From contig NZ_JBHEEH010000011.1 of assembly GCF_041929845.1 (NCBI RefSeq), forward strand, positions 1 through 64,000: a DNA stretch of 64,000 bases, given 5' to 3'. Source of the stretch: Paenochrobactrum pullorum (GTDB lineage Bacteria > Pseudomonadota > Alphaproteobacteria > Rhizobiales > Rhizobiaceae). Position 1 is the first letter of the stretch. Every line of letters begins with the position of its first letter. The translations under genes were made by a program, and so were the position numbers. Below the pieces are notes generated by a model. It worked only from the letters and a program-made list of their open reading frames with translations. It ran no database searches and was not told the DNA's origin. Shown piece by piece: positions 44,592 to 51,938 of this stretch.

Positions 44592-45691
44592 GGGCGTGTA
44601 CCTGCGCTGGAAAAGCAGACTGCTTTGCGCGGTTCTATCGCAAATAATATTGGTGCACCGATACCAAGTTCCCTTGCGGCATCCAGGCTGAGACGAGCCG
44701 TAATGCGGGTGCCACTTTTTGTTTCAGCTGTTACAACTGTTGTGGCGCCCGTGAAACTGCGGGAAATGACGGTCGCTTGCGCTGCTTCCGGCTCGGAGCC
44801 AACTTTTAGCGTTCTGATATGTTCAGGGCGCACATACACATCTACGATTGATTGAGGAGCGAGATGGGTTCCGAAAGGGGTAAGTGCTTCAACGTGCCCG
44901 CCATCTTTGAGATTAATGAAGACTGTTTCGCCGGCAACAGAACTGACCGTTCCTTGCAACTGGCTGCTTTCGCCAACGAAACCGGCAACGAATTGCGTCT
45001 GCGGAGCATGGTAAAGGGTATCAGGCGATGCGATCTGTTCAATTTTGCCTTGGCTCATGACGGCGATGCGATCAGACATCGTCAGCGCTTCTTCCTGATC
45101 ATGGGTTACGAAGATGATGGTCAGGCCGAGTTTGCGCTGTAGTTCTTTAATTTCAATTTGCATCTCTTCGCGCAGCTTTTTATCAAGTGCAGAAAGAGGC
45201 TCATCCATTAATAATAAAGGCGGGCGGAAAGAAATAGCGCGGGCAATAGCCACACGTTGTTGCTGGCCACCGGATAATTGCGCCGGCAATCGATCACCAA
45301 AGGTGGAAAGCCTGACTGTACTGAGGGCTTCATTAACGATTGGCTCTGACTGAGCTTTGCTCATTCCGCGCATACGCAAAGGGAAACGTACATTCTCTCT
45401 TACGCTCATATGTGGAAACAAAGCATATTTTTGAAAGATAATGCCGATTTCACGTCGATTGGGGGGCAAGGTCGTGACATTACGATCTCCGATGCTGATC
45501 GTACCGGAGGTTGGTATTTCAAAACCGGCCAGACACATCAGCAAGGATGTTTTTCCAGAGCCACTTGGTCCGAGAATTGAGAGAAACTCACCAGCAGTTA
45601 CATTGACATTGGCATTGTCGACTGCCGTGACGCTGGATCCGTAGCGTTTAACTAAATTCGAAATGTTGACGCTGGCACCCATTTTTTGCAT
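44588..45691 (-). CDS. ABC importer ATPase, PotA type
   Basis: A 367-residue ATPase with Walker A GPSGSGKT, Q-loop FQKYALFPHM, signature LSGGQQQRVAIA, Walker B LLLMDEPLSALD and switch FVTHDQEEAL, followed by a C-terminal TOBE domain (about residues 280-360) of the PotA/FbpC type. GGAG stands 9 bases before the first ATG; a second ATG three codons on is possible. It follows the binding-protein gene after a 129-base gap holding a perfect hairpin. Confidence 0.9.
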   Translation of the reverse strand: MQKMGASVNISNLVKRYGSSVTAVDNANVNVTAGEFLSILGPSGSGKTSLLMCLAGFEIPTSGTISIGDRNVTTLPPNRREIGIIFQKYALFPHMSVRENVRFPLRMRGMSKAQSEPIVNEALSTVRLSTFGDRLPAQLSGGQQQRVAIARAISFRPPLLLMDEPLSALDKKLREEMQIEIKELQRKLGLTIIFVTHDQEEALTMSDRIAVMSQGKIEQIASPDTLYHAPQTQFVAGFVGESSQLQGTVSSVAGETVFINLKDGGHVEALTPFGTHLAPQSIVDVYVRPEHIRTLKVGSEPEAAQATVISRSFTGATTVVTAETKSGTRITARLSLDAARELGIGAPILFAIEPRKAVCFSSAGTRP

Positions 45692-45788
45692 CTGCGGTTC
45701 TCCGATATTACGATTGTCGGCGAGGGGGAAAGCCTCGTTTCATGAAAGGGAATGTGTACGACCGTGATTGGATCAAAAGCAGCTATTG

Positions 45789-45814
45789 CATGGCCCGAAA
45801 CAAGTCGGGCCATG
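45789..45814 (-). terminator. Intercistronic hairpin after the PotD-like binding-protein gene
   Basis: CATGGCCCGA (45789-45798) and TCGGGCCATG (45805-45814) form a perfect 10-bp stem with a 6-base loop, 6 bases past the binding-protein stop and before the ATPase gene. No T-run follows. It is the third case of this arrangement in the window. Confidence 0.65.
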
Positions 45815-45820
45815 TCAAAA

Positions 45821-46873
45821 TCAGCGGCTGAGATACTCGATCATGCGCTGGCGCATTTCTGCGTCATTATCGGCGATCCATTTCCAATCCGGATCGATCT
45901 GAACTGCCAAATTCTCTGCACTGCCGCCGCGTGATTGACGCTCTTCCGGGGTCAGCAAATCAATGGCTTTTTTGTTTGGCGTTTCGAAAGGAAATTCTTT
46001 CGAGAAGGCAACGTGTGCCTCAGGATTGGCAAGGTAGAAATTGATGAATTCTAATGCGCCTTTTTTATTCTTGGCGTTTTTCAAAACACCCCACATGCCG
46101 ATATCTTTGATACCTTGGTACCAGGTGAAAGAAACAGGCTCGCCACTTTGAACAAGAGTGGCAGCGCGACCGGATCCCATCATCGACATGACGGCTTCAC
46201 CGGTACGTAGCACATTTTGTGATTGGTCGGCAGTTTTCCACCATACGGAGATTTCCGGCTTCAATTCGTCCAGTTTGGCAAAGGCGCGCTCAACATCAAG
46301 TGGAAATAATTTGTCGCGCGGAACGCCATCTGCTTCAAGTGCAGCGATCAGCAGCCACGGCCAATAGCTTGCATCCGGCATGGCACGGGGGCCCGGAAAA
46401 TTTTTCACATCCCAAAAGTCAGCCCAGTTTTTGGGTTGTTTGCCTTCCGGAAAAGCATCCGTGTTCCATGCCAGAACATTTGCTCCCCAGGTTCGCAACA
46501 CGCCATTGCCCATGCAGGTGCCTTCAATGGCAAATTCGGCGGCATTGGTTAAATCTGCACAGTCGATAGGCTCAAGATAGGATGCTTGTGCATAATTATC
46601 ATTTGGCAATGCGGTAACGATATCCCACTCGGCTGCAGGGAAATCGGCCATAGCTTTGACCTTTGCCCATTGCGCACCGAGTCCGGAAGCCACTGGAATG
46701 ACACGTATACCGGTTTTGGCGGTGAACGGCTCATAAAAATTCTTTTTCATGGCCTGTTCGAAAACACCGCCGGCAGTGACGATGACGATTGAGTCATCGG
46801 CTGCTTGGGCAGTGATTACTACATTGAAAAGAAGGGCTGCGGATGCAGCGAATCGAAGGAGATGTGCTTTCAT
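45821..46873 (-). CDS. Periplasmic solute-binding protein, PotD/SBP_bac_8-like
   Basis: A 350-residue extracellular binding protein with signal peptide MKAHLLRFAASAALLFNVVI cleaved near AQAADD. The family is seen in IVIVTAGGVFEQAMKKNFYE, WDIVTALPNDNYAQ, WADFWDVKNFPGPRAMPD and GSGRAATLVQSGEPVSFTWY. It is first in the operon with PotA, PotB and PotC-type genes and is preceded by a TTTAACGTTA operator 39 bases upstream. Ligand unknown; an amino compound or a small organic acid would suit the enzymes nearby. Confidence 0.88.
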   Translation of the reverse strand: MKAHLLRFAASAALLFNVVITAQAADDSIVIVTAGGVFEQAMKKNFYEPFTAKTGIRVIPVASGLGAQWAKVKAMADFPAAEWDIVTALPNDNYAQASYLEPIDCADLTNAAEFAIEGTCMGNGVLRTWGANVLAWNTDAFPEGKQPKNWADFWDVKNFPGPRAMPDASYWPWLLIAALEADGVPRDKLFPLDVERAFAKLDELKPEISVWWKTADQSQNVLRTGEAVMSMMGSGRAATLVQSGEPVSFTWYQGIKDIGMWGVLKNAKNKKGALEFINFYLANPEAHVAFSKEFPFETPNKKAIDLLTPEERQSRGGSAENLAVQIDPDWKWIADNDAEMRQRMIEYLSR

Positions 46874-46911
46874 CTGTTTGTTCCCGGTTTTATTGTTTCT
46901 TGCTTTATGCC

Positions 46912-46923
46912 TTTAACGTTACA
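46912..46923. promoter_or_regulatory. LacI-type operator candidate 1 (PotD-like operon)
   Basis: TTTAACGTTACA, 39-50 bases before the minus-strand binding-protein start, shares the TTTAACGTTA core with sites at 49906, 50038 and 53359. The AACGTT centre with a CG dyad is typical of LacI-family operators. Confidence 0.7.
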
Positions 46924-47000
46924 TATTGTCAATCCGTAACGAAGGATGCAGTTTCTATTATTTATCACGCAGCTTTCGTTAATTCTTTATGATAATATTA

Positions 47001-47012
47001 TTTTACGTTATA
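47001..47012. promoter_or_regulatory. LacI-type operator candidate 2 (upstream of first lacI-like gene)
   Basis: TTTTACGTTATA differs from the TTTAACGTTATA sites at 49906 and 50038 by one base and lies 45 bases before the repressor start. It would fit autoregulation, but the mismatch breaks the dyad, so confidence is lower. Confidence 0.45.
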
Positions 47013-47056
47013 GTTGTATTTTATGTATGGATTCAGCGAGGTATGAAGAGAGTGAA

Positions 47057-48100
47057 ATGACGGAAAGTAAAACAAAGCCCAGACGGTGGGTGACCATCAA
47101 AGATGTGGCTGCCGCTGCCGGCGTCTCTCCGATGACGGTGTCAAATGTTATCAATAAGCGACACAAATTCGTCAGCGATTCGACTCGTAAAACGGTGGAG
47201 CGTGAAATTGCACGTCTTAATTATCGCGTACAGCAAAATGCGCGTGGGCTTCGTGTGGCAAGACGGCGTGCTGTCGGGATTATCATCGTTGATGAAACGC
47301 AATCTTTTCTTTCGGATCATTTCAACTCTCATATTGTTGCAGGTCTGAGTAATGTTTTGAGCCAAAATGATCATGCGCTCAGCATTCAGGGGATCAGTCT
47401 TGATCATTTTGAAAAATCATTTGCGGTGCGAAATTTTTCGGTTGATGGCTTTTGCATCATTCTTTCCGGCAAAACTGAAGATCGCCGCAAAGTTATCGAC
47501 AAATTGGTCGAGATGGATCAACCGGTAGTTTTATTTCAGGAACCTCGGATTGAAAGTGATGCTGATATCTGCATCATCAGGCAAGATGATACACTGGGAG
47601 GGCAAGCGCTGGCAGATCATTTTGCTGCCCGCCGGCTCCGGCGTTATTTAATCTTGCGACCGGCAACCGATTGGCCGGCTATTGAAGCGCGGATCGAAAG
47701 TTTTACCCAGCAAATCACGCGGCTTGTACCGGATGCAACAATTGATATTATCCATTCGGCCAATGAAGATTTTGATAGTGTGCGCGAGGCATTTGCTGCT
47801 TATCTGGAAGATCATGAATTGCCGGAAGCTATTTTTGGTGCCAATGATCGTTTGGCAATCGGCGCGATGGCGCTTTTACAAACGCGGGGCATTGCTATCC
47901 CCGGGCAGGTGGCCATTGCTGGTTTTAACGGCTTTGAATCCCGCCGTTATGCGCAGCCCCTTATCACCACCGTTATTTCGCCGGCTTATGCCTTGGGTGA
48001 GACAGCCGGAAAAGTTTTGCTTGAGCGTTTTTCCAGCGACAGATTTAAAGAAAAAGAAATTGTGCTCCCAGTTTATCTGGAACCTGGAGCGACGACTTGA
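47057..48100 (+). CDS. LacI-family transcriptional repressor (first paralogue)
   Basis: A 347-residue repressor. The LacI helix-turn-helix and hinge run from about residue 12 to 65 (TIKDVAAAAGVSPMTVSNVI, then LNYRVQQNARGLR), followed by a periplasmic-binding-protein-like sensor domain (GANDRLAIGAMALLQTRGIA, AIAGFNGFESRRYAQPLITT). An upstream in-frame ATG at 46946 would add a non-LacI leader and is rejected; the chosen ATG has GAGAG upstream. It is divergent from the PotD-like operon. Clearly paralogous to the LacI protein at 53554: both have DWPAI-AR and FNGF in the sensor domain and end in a related EI-LPV motif. Confidence 0.9.
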   Translation: MTESKTKPRRWVTIKDVAAAAGVSPMTVSNVINKRHKFVSDSTRKTVEREIARLNYRVQQNARGLRVARRRAVGIIIVDETQSFLSDHFNSHIVAGLSNVLSQNDHALSIQGISLDHFEKSFAVRNFSVDGFCIILSGKTEDRRKVIDKLVEMDQPVVLFQEPRIESDADICIIRQDDTLGGQALADHFAARRLRRYLILRPATDWPAIEARIESFTQQITRLVPDATIDIIHSANEDFDSVREAFAAYLEDHELPEAIFGANDRLAIGAMALLQTRGIAIPGQVAIAGFNGFESRRYAQPLITTVISPAYALGETAGKVLLERFSSDRFKEKEIVLPVYLEPGATT

Positions 48101-48129
48101 TCCGGCAGGTCTGATAACTGCCGGATCAA
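48097..48129. terminator. Bidirectional hairpin between convergent repressor and dehydratase genes
   Basis: TTGATCCGGCAG (48097-48108) and CTGCCGGATCAA (48118-48129) form a perfect 12-bp stem with a 9-base loop. It overlaps the repressor stop codon and lies 14 bases beyond the dehydratase stop on the other strand. T-runs are short, so termination strength is uncertain. Confidence 0.6.
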
Positions 48130-48142
48130 ACGGTTTGTTGGT

Positions 48143-49867
48143 TTATACGGATTTTGCTGGTACGGCACTGCCGCTTGCGCCCACCAATACACCGAAATCG
48201 GCCCCCTTATCGGCTTGCATGACATTTTCGATAAAGATACGGCCATAACCGCGGCTATAATGGGGCGCTGGTGCTTTCCATTCTTTGCGTCTGGCTGCCA
48301 GTTCTGCATCGCTGATATCAAGATGCAAGCGCCCCATTTCGACATCAAGCTCGATCATGTCGCCGTTGCGCACAAAAGCGAGCGGGCCACCCACTGCCGA
48401 TTCTGGTGCAACATGCAAAACGACTGTACCGAAAGCGGTGCCGCTCATGCGTCCGTCGGAAATGCGAACCATGTCCCGGATACCCTTACGCAGCAGCTTA
48501 TTCGGCAGGGTCATATTGCCCACTTCAGGCATACCCGGATATCCGACCGGCCCTGCATGTTTGAGAACAAGTATGCAGTTTTCATCAACATCAAGTTCAT
48601 CCGTATCAATACGGGCTTTGAAGTCTTTCATGTCTTCAAAGACAACTGCTCGTCCACGATGCTTCATCAATTCCTGCGAAGCGGCAGAAGGTTTGATAAC
48701 GGCGCCATCCGGCGCCAGATTACCGCGCAAGACGACGATACCGCCACGATCTTTGAAAGGTTCGTCCAGTGCTCTGATGACATCGCGATCATAGCATTCT
48801 GCTCTTGCAACATCTTCGGCAATGGTTTTACCCGATACAGTGATTGCGTCACCATGCATGAGTGGCAGCAGTTCTTTCATAAGGGCCGGAAGGCCACCGG
48901 CATTGAAGAAATCTTCCATTAGATAAGCACCCGATGGCATCAGATTGAGCAGGCAGGGCACTTTTTTACCCAAACGATCCCAATCATCGAGGGTGAGGTC
49001 AATGCCAAGTCGCCCGGCTAATGCCAGCAAATGAACAACAGCGTTGGTCGAACCGCCAATACCACCATTAACGATGATGGCATTCTCCAGCGCTTTTTTA
49101 GTGACGATTTGCGAGAAACGGATATCGTCCTTCACCATCTCCACAATTCGTTTGCCGGATTGTGCGGCAAGAACTGCTCTGCGGCTGTCAACGGCAGGTA
49201 CTGCGGCATTTTGCGATAAAGCAATGCCCATTGCTTCTGCCATCGAAGCCATGGTGGATGCCGTTCCCATCGTCATGCACGAACCGGCGGAACGGCTCAT
49301 GGCTGCTTCTGCATCAAGAAATTCCGCCATCGACATTTCGCCGGTTTGCAGCATTTCATCATAACGGATGACGTCGGTGCCAGAGCCGAGAAGACGGCCA
49401 CGGAACCGGCCATTGAGCATAGGTCCACCCGATACCATAATGGCAGGAACGTCGACACTTGCGGCGCCCATCAGCAAGGCGGGGGTGGTCTTGTCACAAC
49501 CGGCAAGCAGCACTACACCATCAATTGGGTTGGCGCGGATGGTTTCTTCTACATCCATGCTAACCTGATTGCGGTAGATCATGGCTGTCGGGCGTACCAG
49601 CGACTCGCCAAGGCTCATGACCGGAAATTCCAGCGGCAGCCCGCCAGCAGCCAAGACGCCTTTTTTGACATGCTCTGCAAGGCCGCGCAGATGTGCATTG
49701 CAAGGGGTTAGTTCCGACCAGGTATTGCAAATTCCAATCACTGGCCTGCCATCAAACATTTCCGGCAAAATGCCTTGGTTTTTCATCCAGCTTCGGGCAT
49801 AAAATCCATATTTATCGGCTGTCCCAAACCATTGCGCACTGCGAAATGCCGGCTTTTTCTCGCTCAT
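48143..49867 (-). CDS. IlvD/Edd-family dehydratase, sugar-acid (arabinonate-like) clade
   Basis: A 574-residue iron-sulfur dehydratase that removes water from a 2,3-dihydroxy acid to give a 2-keto-3-deoxy acid. Cys56 (LTPCNAHL), Cys124 (LAGCDKTTP) and Cys197 (AGSCMTMGTAS) are the cluster ligands. The GYPGMPEVGNM and ISDGRMSGTAFG motifs near the C-terminus bind substrate and magnesium. The WFGTADKYGFYARSW opening and PCLLNLMPSG-YLMEDFF segment place it with L-arabinonate and related sugar-acid dehydratases rather than with housekeeping IlvD. GGGAGGA precedes the ATG. A TTTAACGTTATA operator lies 39 bases upstream. The exact sugar acid is unknown. Confidence 0.88.
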   Translation of the reverse strand: MSEKKPAFRSAQWFGTADKYGFYARSWMKNQGILPEMFDGRPVIGICNTWSELTPCNAHLRGLAEHVKKGVLAAGGLPLEFPVMSLGESLVRPTAMIYRNQVSMDVEETIRANPIDGVVLLAGCDKTTPALLMGAASVDVPAIMVSGGPMLNGRFRGRLLGSGTDVIRYDEMLQTGEMSMAEFLDAEAAMSRSAGSCMTMGTASTMASMAEAMGIALSQNAAVPAVDSRRAVLAAQSGKRIVEMVKDDIRFSQIVTKKALENAIIVNGGIGGSTNAVVHLLALAGRLGIDLTLDDWDRLGKKVPCLLNLMPSGAYLMEDFFNAGGLPALMKELLPLMHGDAITVSGKTIAEDVARAECYDRDVIRALDEPFKDRGGIVVLRGNLAPDGAVIKPSAASQELMKHRGRAVVFEDMKDFKARIDTDELDVDENCILVLKHAGPVGYPGMPEVGNMTLPNKLLRKGIRDMVRISDGRMSGTAFGTVVLHVAPESAVGGPLAFVRNGDMIELDVEMGRLHLDISDAELAARRKEWKAPAPHYSRGYGRIFIENVMQADKGADFGVLVGASGSAVPAKSV

Positions 49868-49905
49868 AAGTCATGTCCTCCCATGGGTTAAACAAGAAAA
49901 TTAAG

Positions 49906-49917
49906 TTTAACGTTATA
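49906..49917. promoter_or_regulatory. LacI-type operator candidate 3 (dehydratase promoter)
   Basis: TTTAACGTTATA lies 39-50 bases upstream of the minus-strand dehydratase start. It is identical to the 12-mer at 50038-50049 on the other side of the divergent promoter region, 132 bases away. Confidence 0.75.
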
Positions 49918-50037
49918 TATTTGATATTCTTGTTATCAAGACCTGTCAACGACCGGATAAACTGCTTCTATATGGAATAATGCGACATCTTTACCCTGAC
50001 GAGATGATCGAGACTTGACAGAAAGCTCGTAAATAGG

Positions 50038-50049
50038 TTTAACGTTATA
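50038..50049. promoter_or_regulatory. LacI-type operator candidate 4 (amidohydrolase promoter)
   Basis: TTTAACGTTATA lies 25-36 bases upstream of the amidohydrolase ATG at 50074. Together with the identical copy at 49906 it brackets the divergent promoter region, an arrangement that could allow looping by a tetrameric LacI protein. Confidence 0.75.
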
Positions 50050-50073
50050 TTACGATTACAACGGAGTCTTCTT

Positions 50074-50934
50074 ATGATCGTCGATTGCCATGTAAACATC
50101 TTCAATCCAGAACAAACCACACCCCTTTTTGCTCGTCTTTCACCAACGTCCAGACCGGGAAAAATGGGTTTGGAAGCCGATGCGGATACTATTTATAAAG
50201 CAATGGAAGACGTGGATAAGGCGATCTTGTTCACTTTGCGTTATGCAGATGCCATTGGTGTTGATGGTGATGATGAAGTGACCGCGGCTGCTGTTGCCAA
50301 ATATCCGGATAAATTCATTGGTTTTGCCGCGATGGATCCGCGCCGTCCTGATTATATGGACTTATTGGTTCACGCCATTGAAGACCTCAAACTGACAGGT
50401 GTGAAATTCGGTCCGATTTATAATGGTGTTTCATTGCTTGATCCGCGTTTGGTTCCGGTTTACGAATATTTGCAGAAGAAAAATATTCCGCTGACCATGC
50501 ATATGGGAACGACCTTCAGTCCTACAGCTCCCGTCCAATATGGTCGACCGCTTGATGTAGATACAATCGCGGCCCGCTATCCTGATTTGAAGATGATCAT
50601 GGCGCATATGGGGCATCCTTGGTATGAAGAATGTATCATTGTCGCACGCAAACATCCCAATGTTTATTGCGAAGTATCTGCTCTGCATTATCGTCCATGG
50701 CAGTTCTACAATATTTTGATTTGTGCGCAGGAATATCTCATCACTGAACGCGACAAGATTTTCTGGGGAACTGATTTCCCATGGACAACGGTGGAGGAAT
50801 CAATCGGAGGGCTGCGTTCTGTCAATGATCAGGTGGAGGGGACACGTCTGCCACGCGTTGCTCAAACGACAATTGATCGTATTTTACATTCCAATCCATT
50901 GGAGCATTGGTGGCATGGCGGCTATCCAGGCTGA
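50074..50934 (+). CDS. Amidohydrolase family 2 (ACMSD-like TIM barrel) with HxN variant
   Basis: A 286-residue TIM-barrel hydrolase or decarboxylase of the amidohydrolase_2 family. The metal site is largely conserved: His143 (LTMHMGTTF), His178 (IMAHMGHPW) and Asp234 (IFWGTDFPW). However the N-terminal HxH pair is HVN here (His6, Asn8), an unusual change in the first two ligands. GGAG precedes the ATG. The family includes decarboxylases, lactonases and hydrolases, so in this sugar-acid-like regulon a lactonase or decarboxylase role is possible (inference). Single-gene unit, divergent from the dehydratase, followed by a terminator. Confidence 0.82.
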   Translation: MIVDCHVNIFNPEQTTPLFARLSPTSRPGKMGLEADADTIYKAMEDVDKAILFTLRYADAIGVDGDDEVTAAAVAKYPDKFIGFAAMDPRRPDYMDLLVHAIEDLKLTGVKFGPIYNGVSLLDPRLVPVYEYLQKKNIPLTMHMGTTFSPTAPVQYGRPLDVDTIAARYPDLKMIMAHMGHPWYEECIIVARKHPNVYCEVSALHYRPWQFYNILICAQEYLITERDKIFWGTDFPWTTVEESIGGLRSVNDQVEGTRLPRVAQTTIDRILHSNPLEHWWHGGYPG

Positions 50935-50959
50935 AAACAGTCATAAAATTTGTGAAAAG

Positions 50960-50983
50960 AGCAGGCTTAGGCCTGCTTTTTTT
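50960..50983 (+). terminator. Rho-independent terminator of the amidohydrolase gene
   Basis: AGCAGGC (50960-50966), loop TTAG, GCCTGCT (50971-50977), then a run of T to 50983. It is 25 bases past the stop codon and oriented for the plus strand. Confidence 0.85.
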
Positions 50984-51011
50984 GTTTCGGTCTTCATTTA
51001 AAATATGCGAT

Positions 51012-51044
51012 AAAAAAATGGCCGGAACAAACCGGCCATTTTTT
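51012..51044. terminator. Bidirectional terminator between amidohydrolase and FAH-family genes
   Basis: ATGGCCGG (51018-51025) and CCGGCCAT (51032-51039) pair around a 6-base loop, with a run of A on the left and T on the right. It works on both strands and lies 21 bases beyond the FAH-family stop codon. Confidence 0.9.
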
Positions 51045-51064
51045 ATTAATATTGCAATAAAGAC

Positions 51065-51910
51065 TTAAAGATCAGCGGTAAAATGCTGCTTTTGGGTACC
51101 CAATCCTTCAATGCCAAGTTCGACAATATCACCGTGCTTGAGATAGCGTGGCGGTTTCATTCCCATTCCAACACCCGGAGGGGTTCCGGTGGAAATAATA
51201 TCGCCCGGCATCAGGCTCATGAACTGGCTGAGATAGGAAACCAGATAGGCTACCTGATAGATCATTGTTTTGGTCGAACCGTTCTGCATCGTTTCGCCAT
51301 TGACTTTGAGCCACATGGACAGCTGTTGCGGATCATTGATTTCATCTTTTGTCACCATCCACGGACCGATCGGCCCGAAGGTGTCACAGCTTTTGCCTTT
51401 GGTCCATTGACCTTGGCGCTCATTTTGAAAAGCACGCTCAGATACATCGTGAGCCACACAATAACCGGCAACATAATCGAGTGCTTCTGCTTCGGAAACA
51501 TATTTTGCCTGTTTGCCAATGACGATACCAAGCTCGACTTCCCAATCAGTTTTTTCTGAGTCGCGCGGGATCAGAACATTGTCATTGGGGCCGACAACGG
51601 CGGATGATGCCTTCATGAAAACGACAGGTTCTGTAGGCAGGGCAAGACCTGCTTCTGCGGCATGGTCGGCATAGTTCAGACCGATGCAGATAAATTTGCC
51701 GACATTGCTGACACATGGGCCAAGGCGGGGGGAGCCGTCCACAATTGGCAAAGATTGTGGGTCGATTTTTGCCAATTGCGCAAGGGACGCAGGATCAAGC
51801 ACTTGACCGCCTATATCGGTGATCCGGTCAGACAAATCACGAATTCTTCCCTCGGCGTCCAGCAAGCCGGGCTTTTCTTGCCCCAGCTCTCCGTAACGTA
51901 ATAGTTTCAT
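51065..51910 (-). CDS. Fumarylacetoacetate-hydrolase-family protein (diketo-deoxy-acid hydrolase-like)
   Basis: A 281-residue member of the FAH family, metal-dependent enzymes that hydrolyse or decarboxylate beta-diketo acids. The catalytic core begins at about residue 70 (ICIGLNYADHAAEAGLALPT) and holds the metal-binding DWEVELGIVIG, AHDVSERAFQ and MPGDIISTGTPPGVGMG motifs. It resembles 2,4-diketo-3-deoxy-L-fuconate hydrolase and ureidoglycolate-lyase-type proteins. AAGGAG precedes the ATG. It follows the aminotransferase gene by 28 bases and shares its operator. In sugar-acid pathways such an enzyme would act after dehydratase and oxidation steps (inference). Confidence 0.85.
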   Translation of the reverse strand: MKLLRYGELGQEKPGLLDAEGRIRDLSDRITDIGGQVLDPASLAQLAKIDPQSLPIVDGSPRLGPCVSNVGKFICIGLNYADHAAEAGLALPTEPVVFMKASSAVVGPNDNVLIPRDSEKTDWEVELGIVIGKQAKYVSEAEALDYVAGYCVAHDVSERAFQNERQGQWTKGKSCDTFGPIGPWMVTKDEINDPQQLSMWLKVNGETMQNGSTKTMIYQVAYLVSYLSQFMSLMPGDIISTGTPPGVGMGMKPPRYLKHGDIVELGIEGLGTQKQHFTADL

Positions 51911-51938
51911 GGTTAAACTCCTTTGCCCTCGATAATTG

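Noticed and set aside
46946..47056. N-terminal extension of the first LacI protein
   Set aside because: The added residues are hydrophobic and unlike any LacI leader, and they cover the operator candidate; the ATG at 47057 gives the normal start just before the helix-turn-helix.
48215..48922. A 235-codon open frame on the plus strand opposite the dehydratase gene
   Set aside because: It lies wholly antisense to the well-supported dehydratase, is rich in His and Cys from complementary codons, and has no family match or ribosome-binding site.
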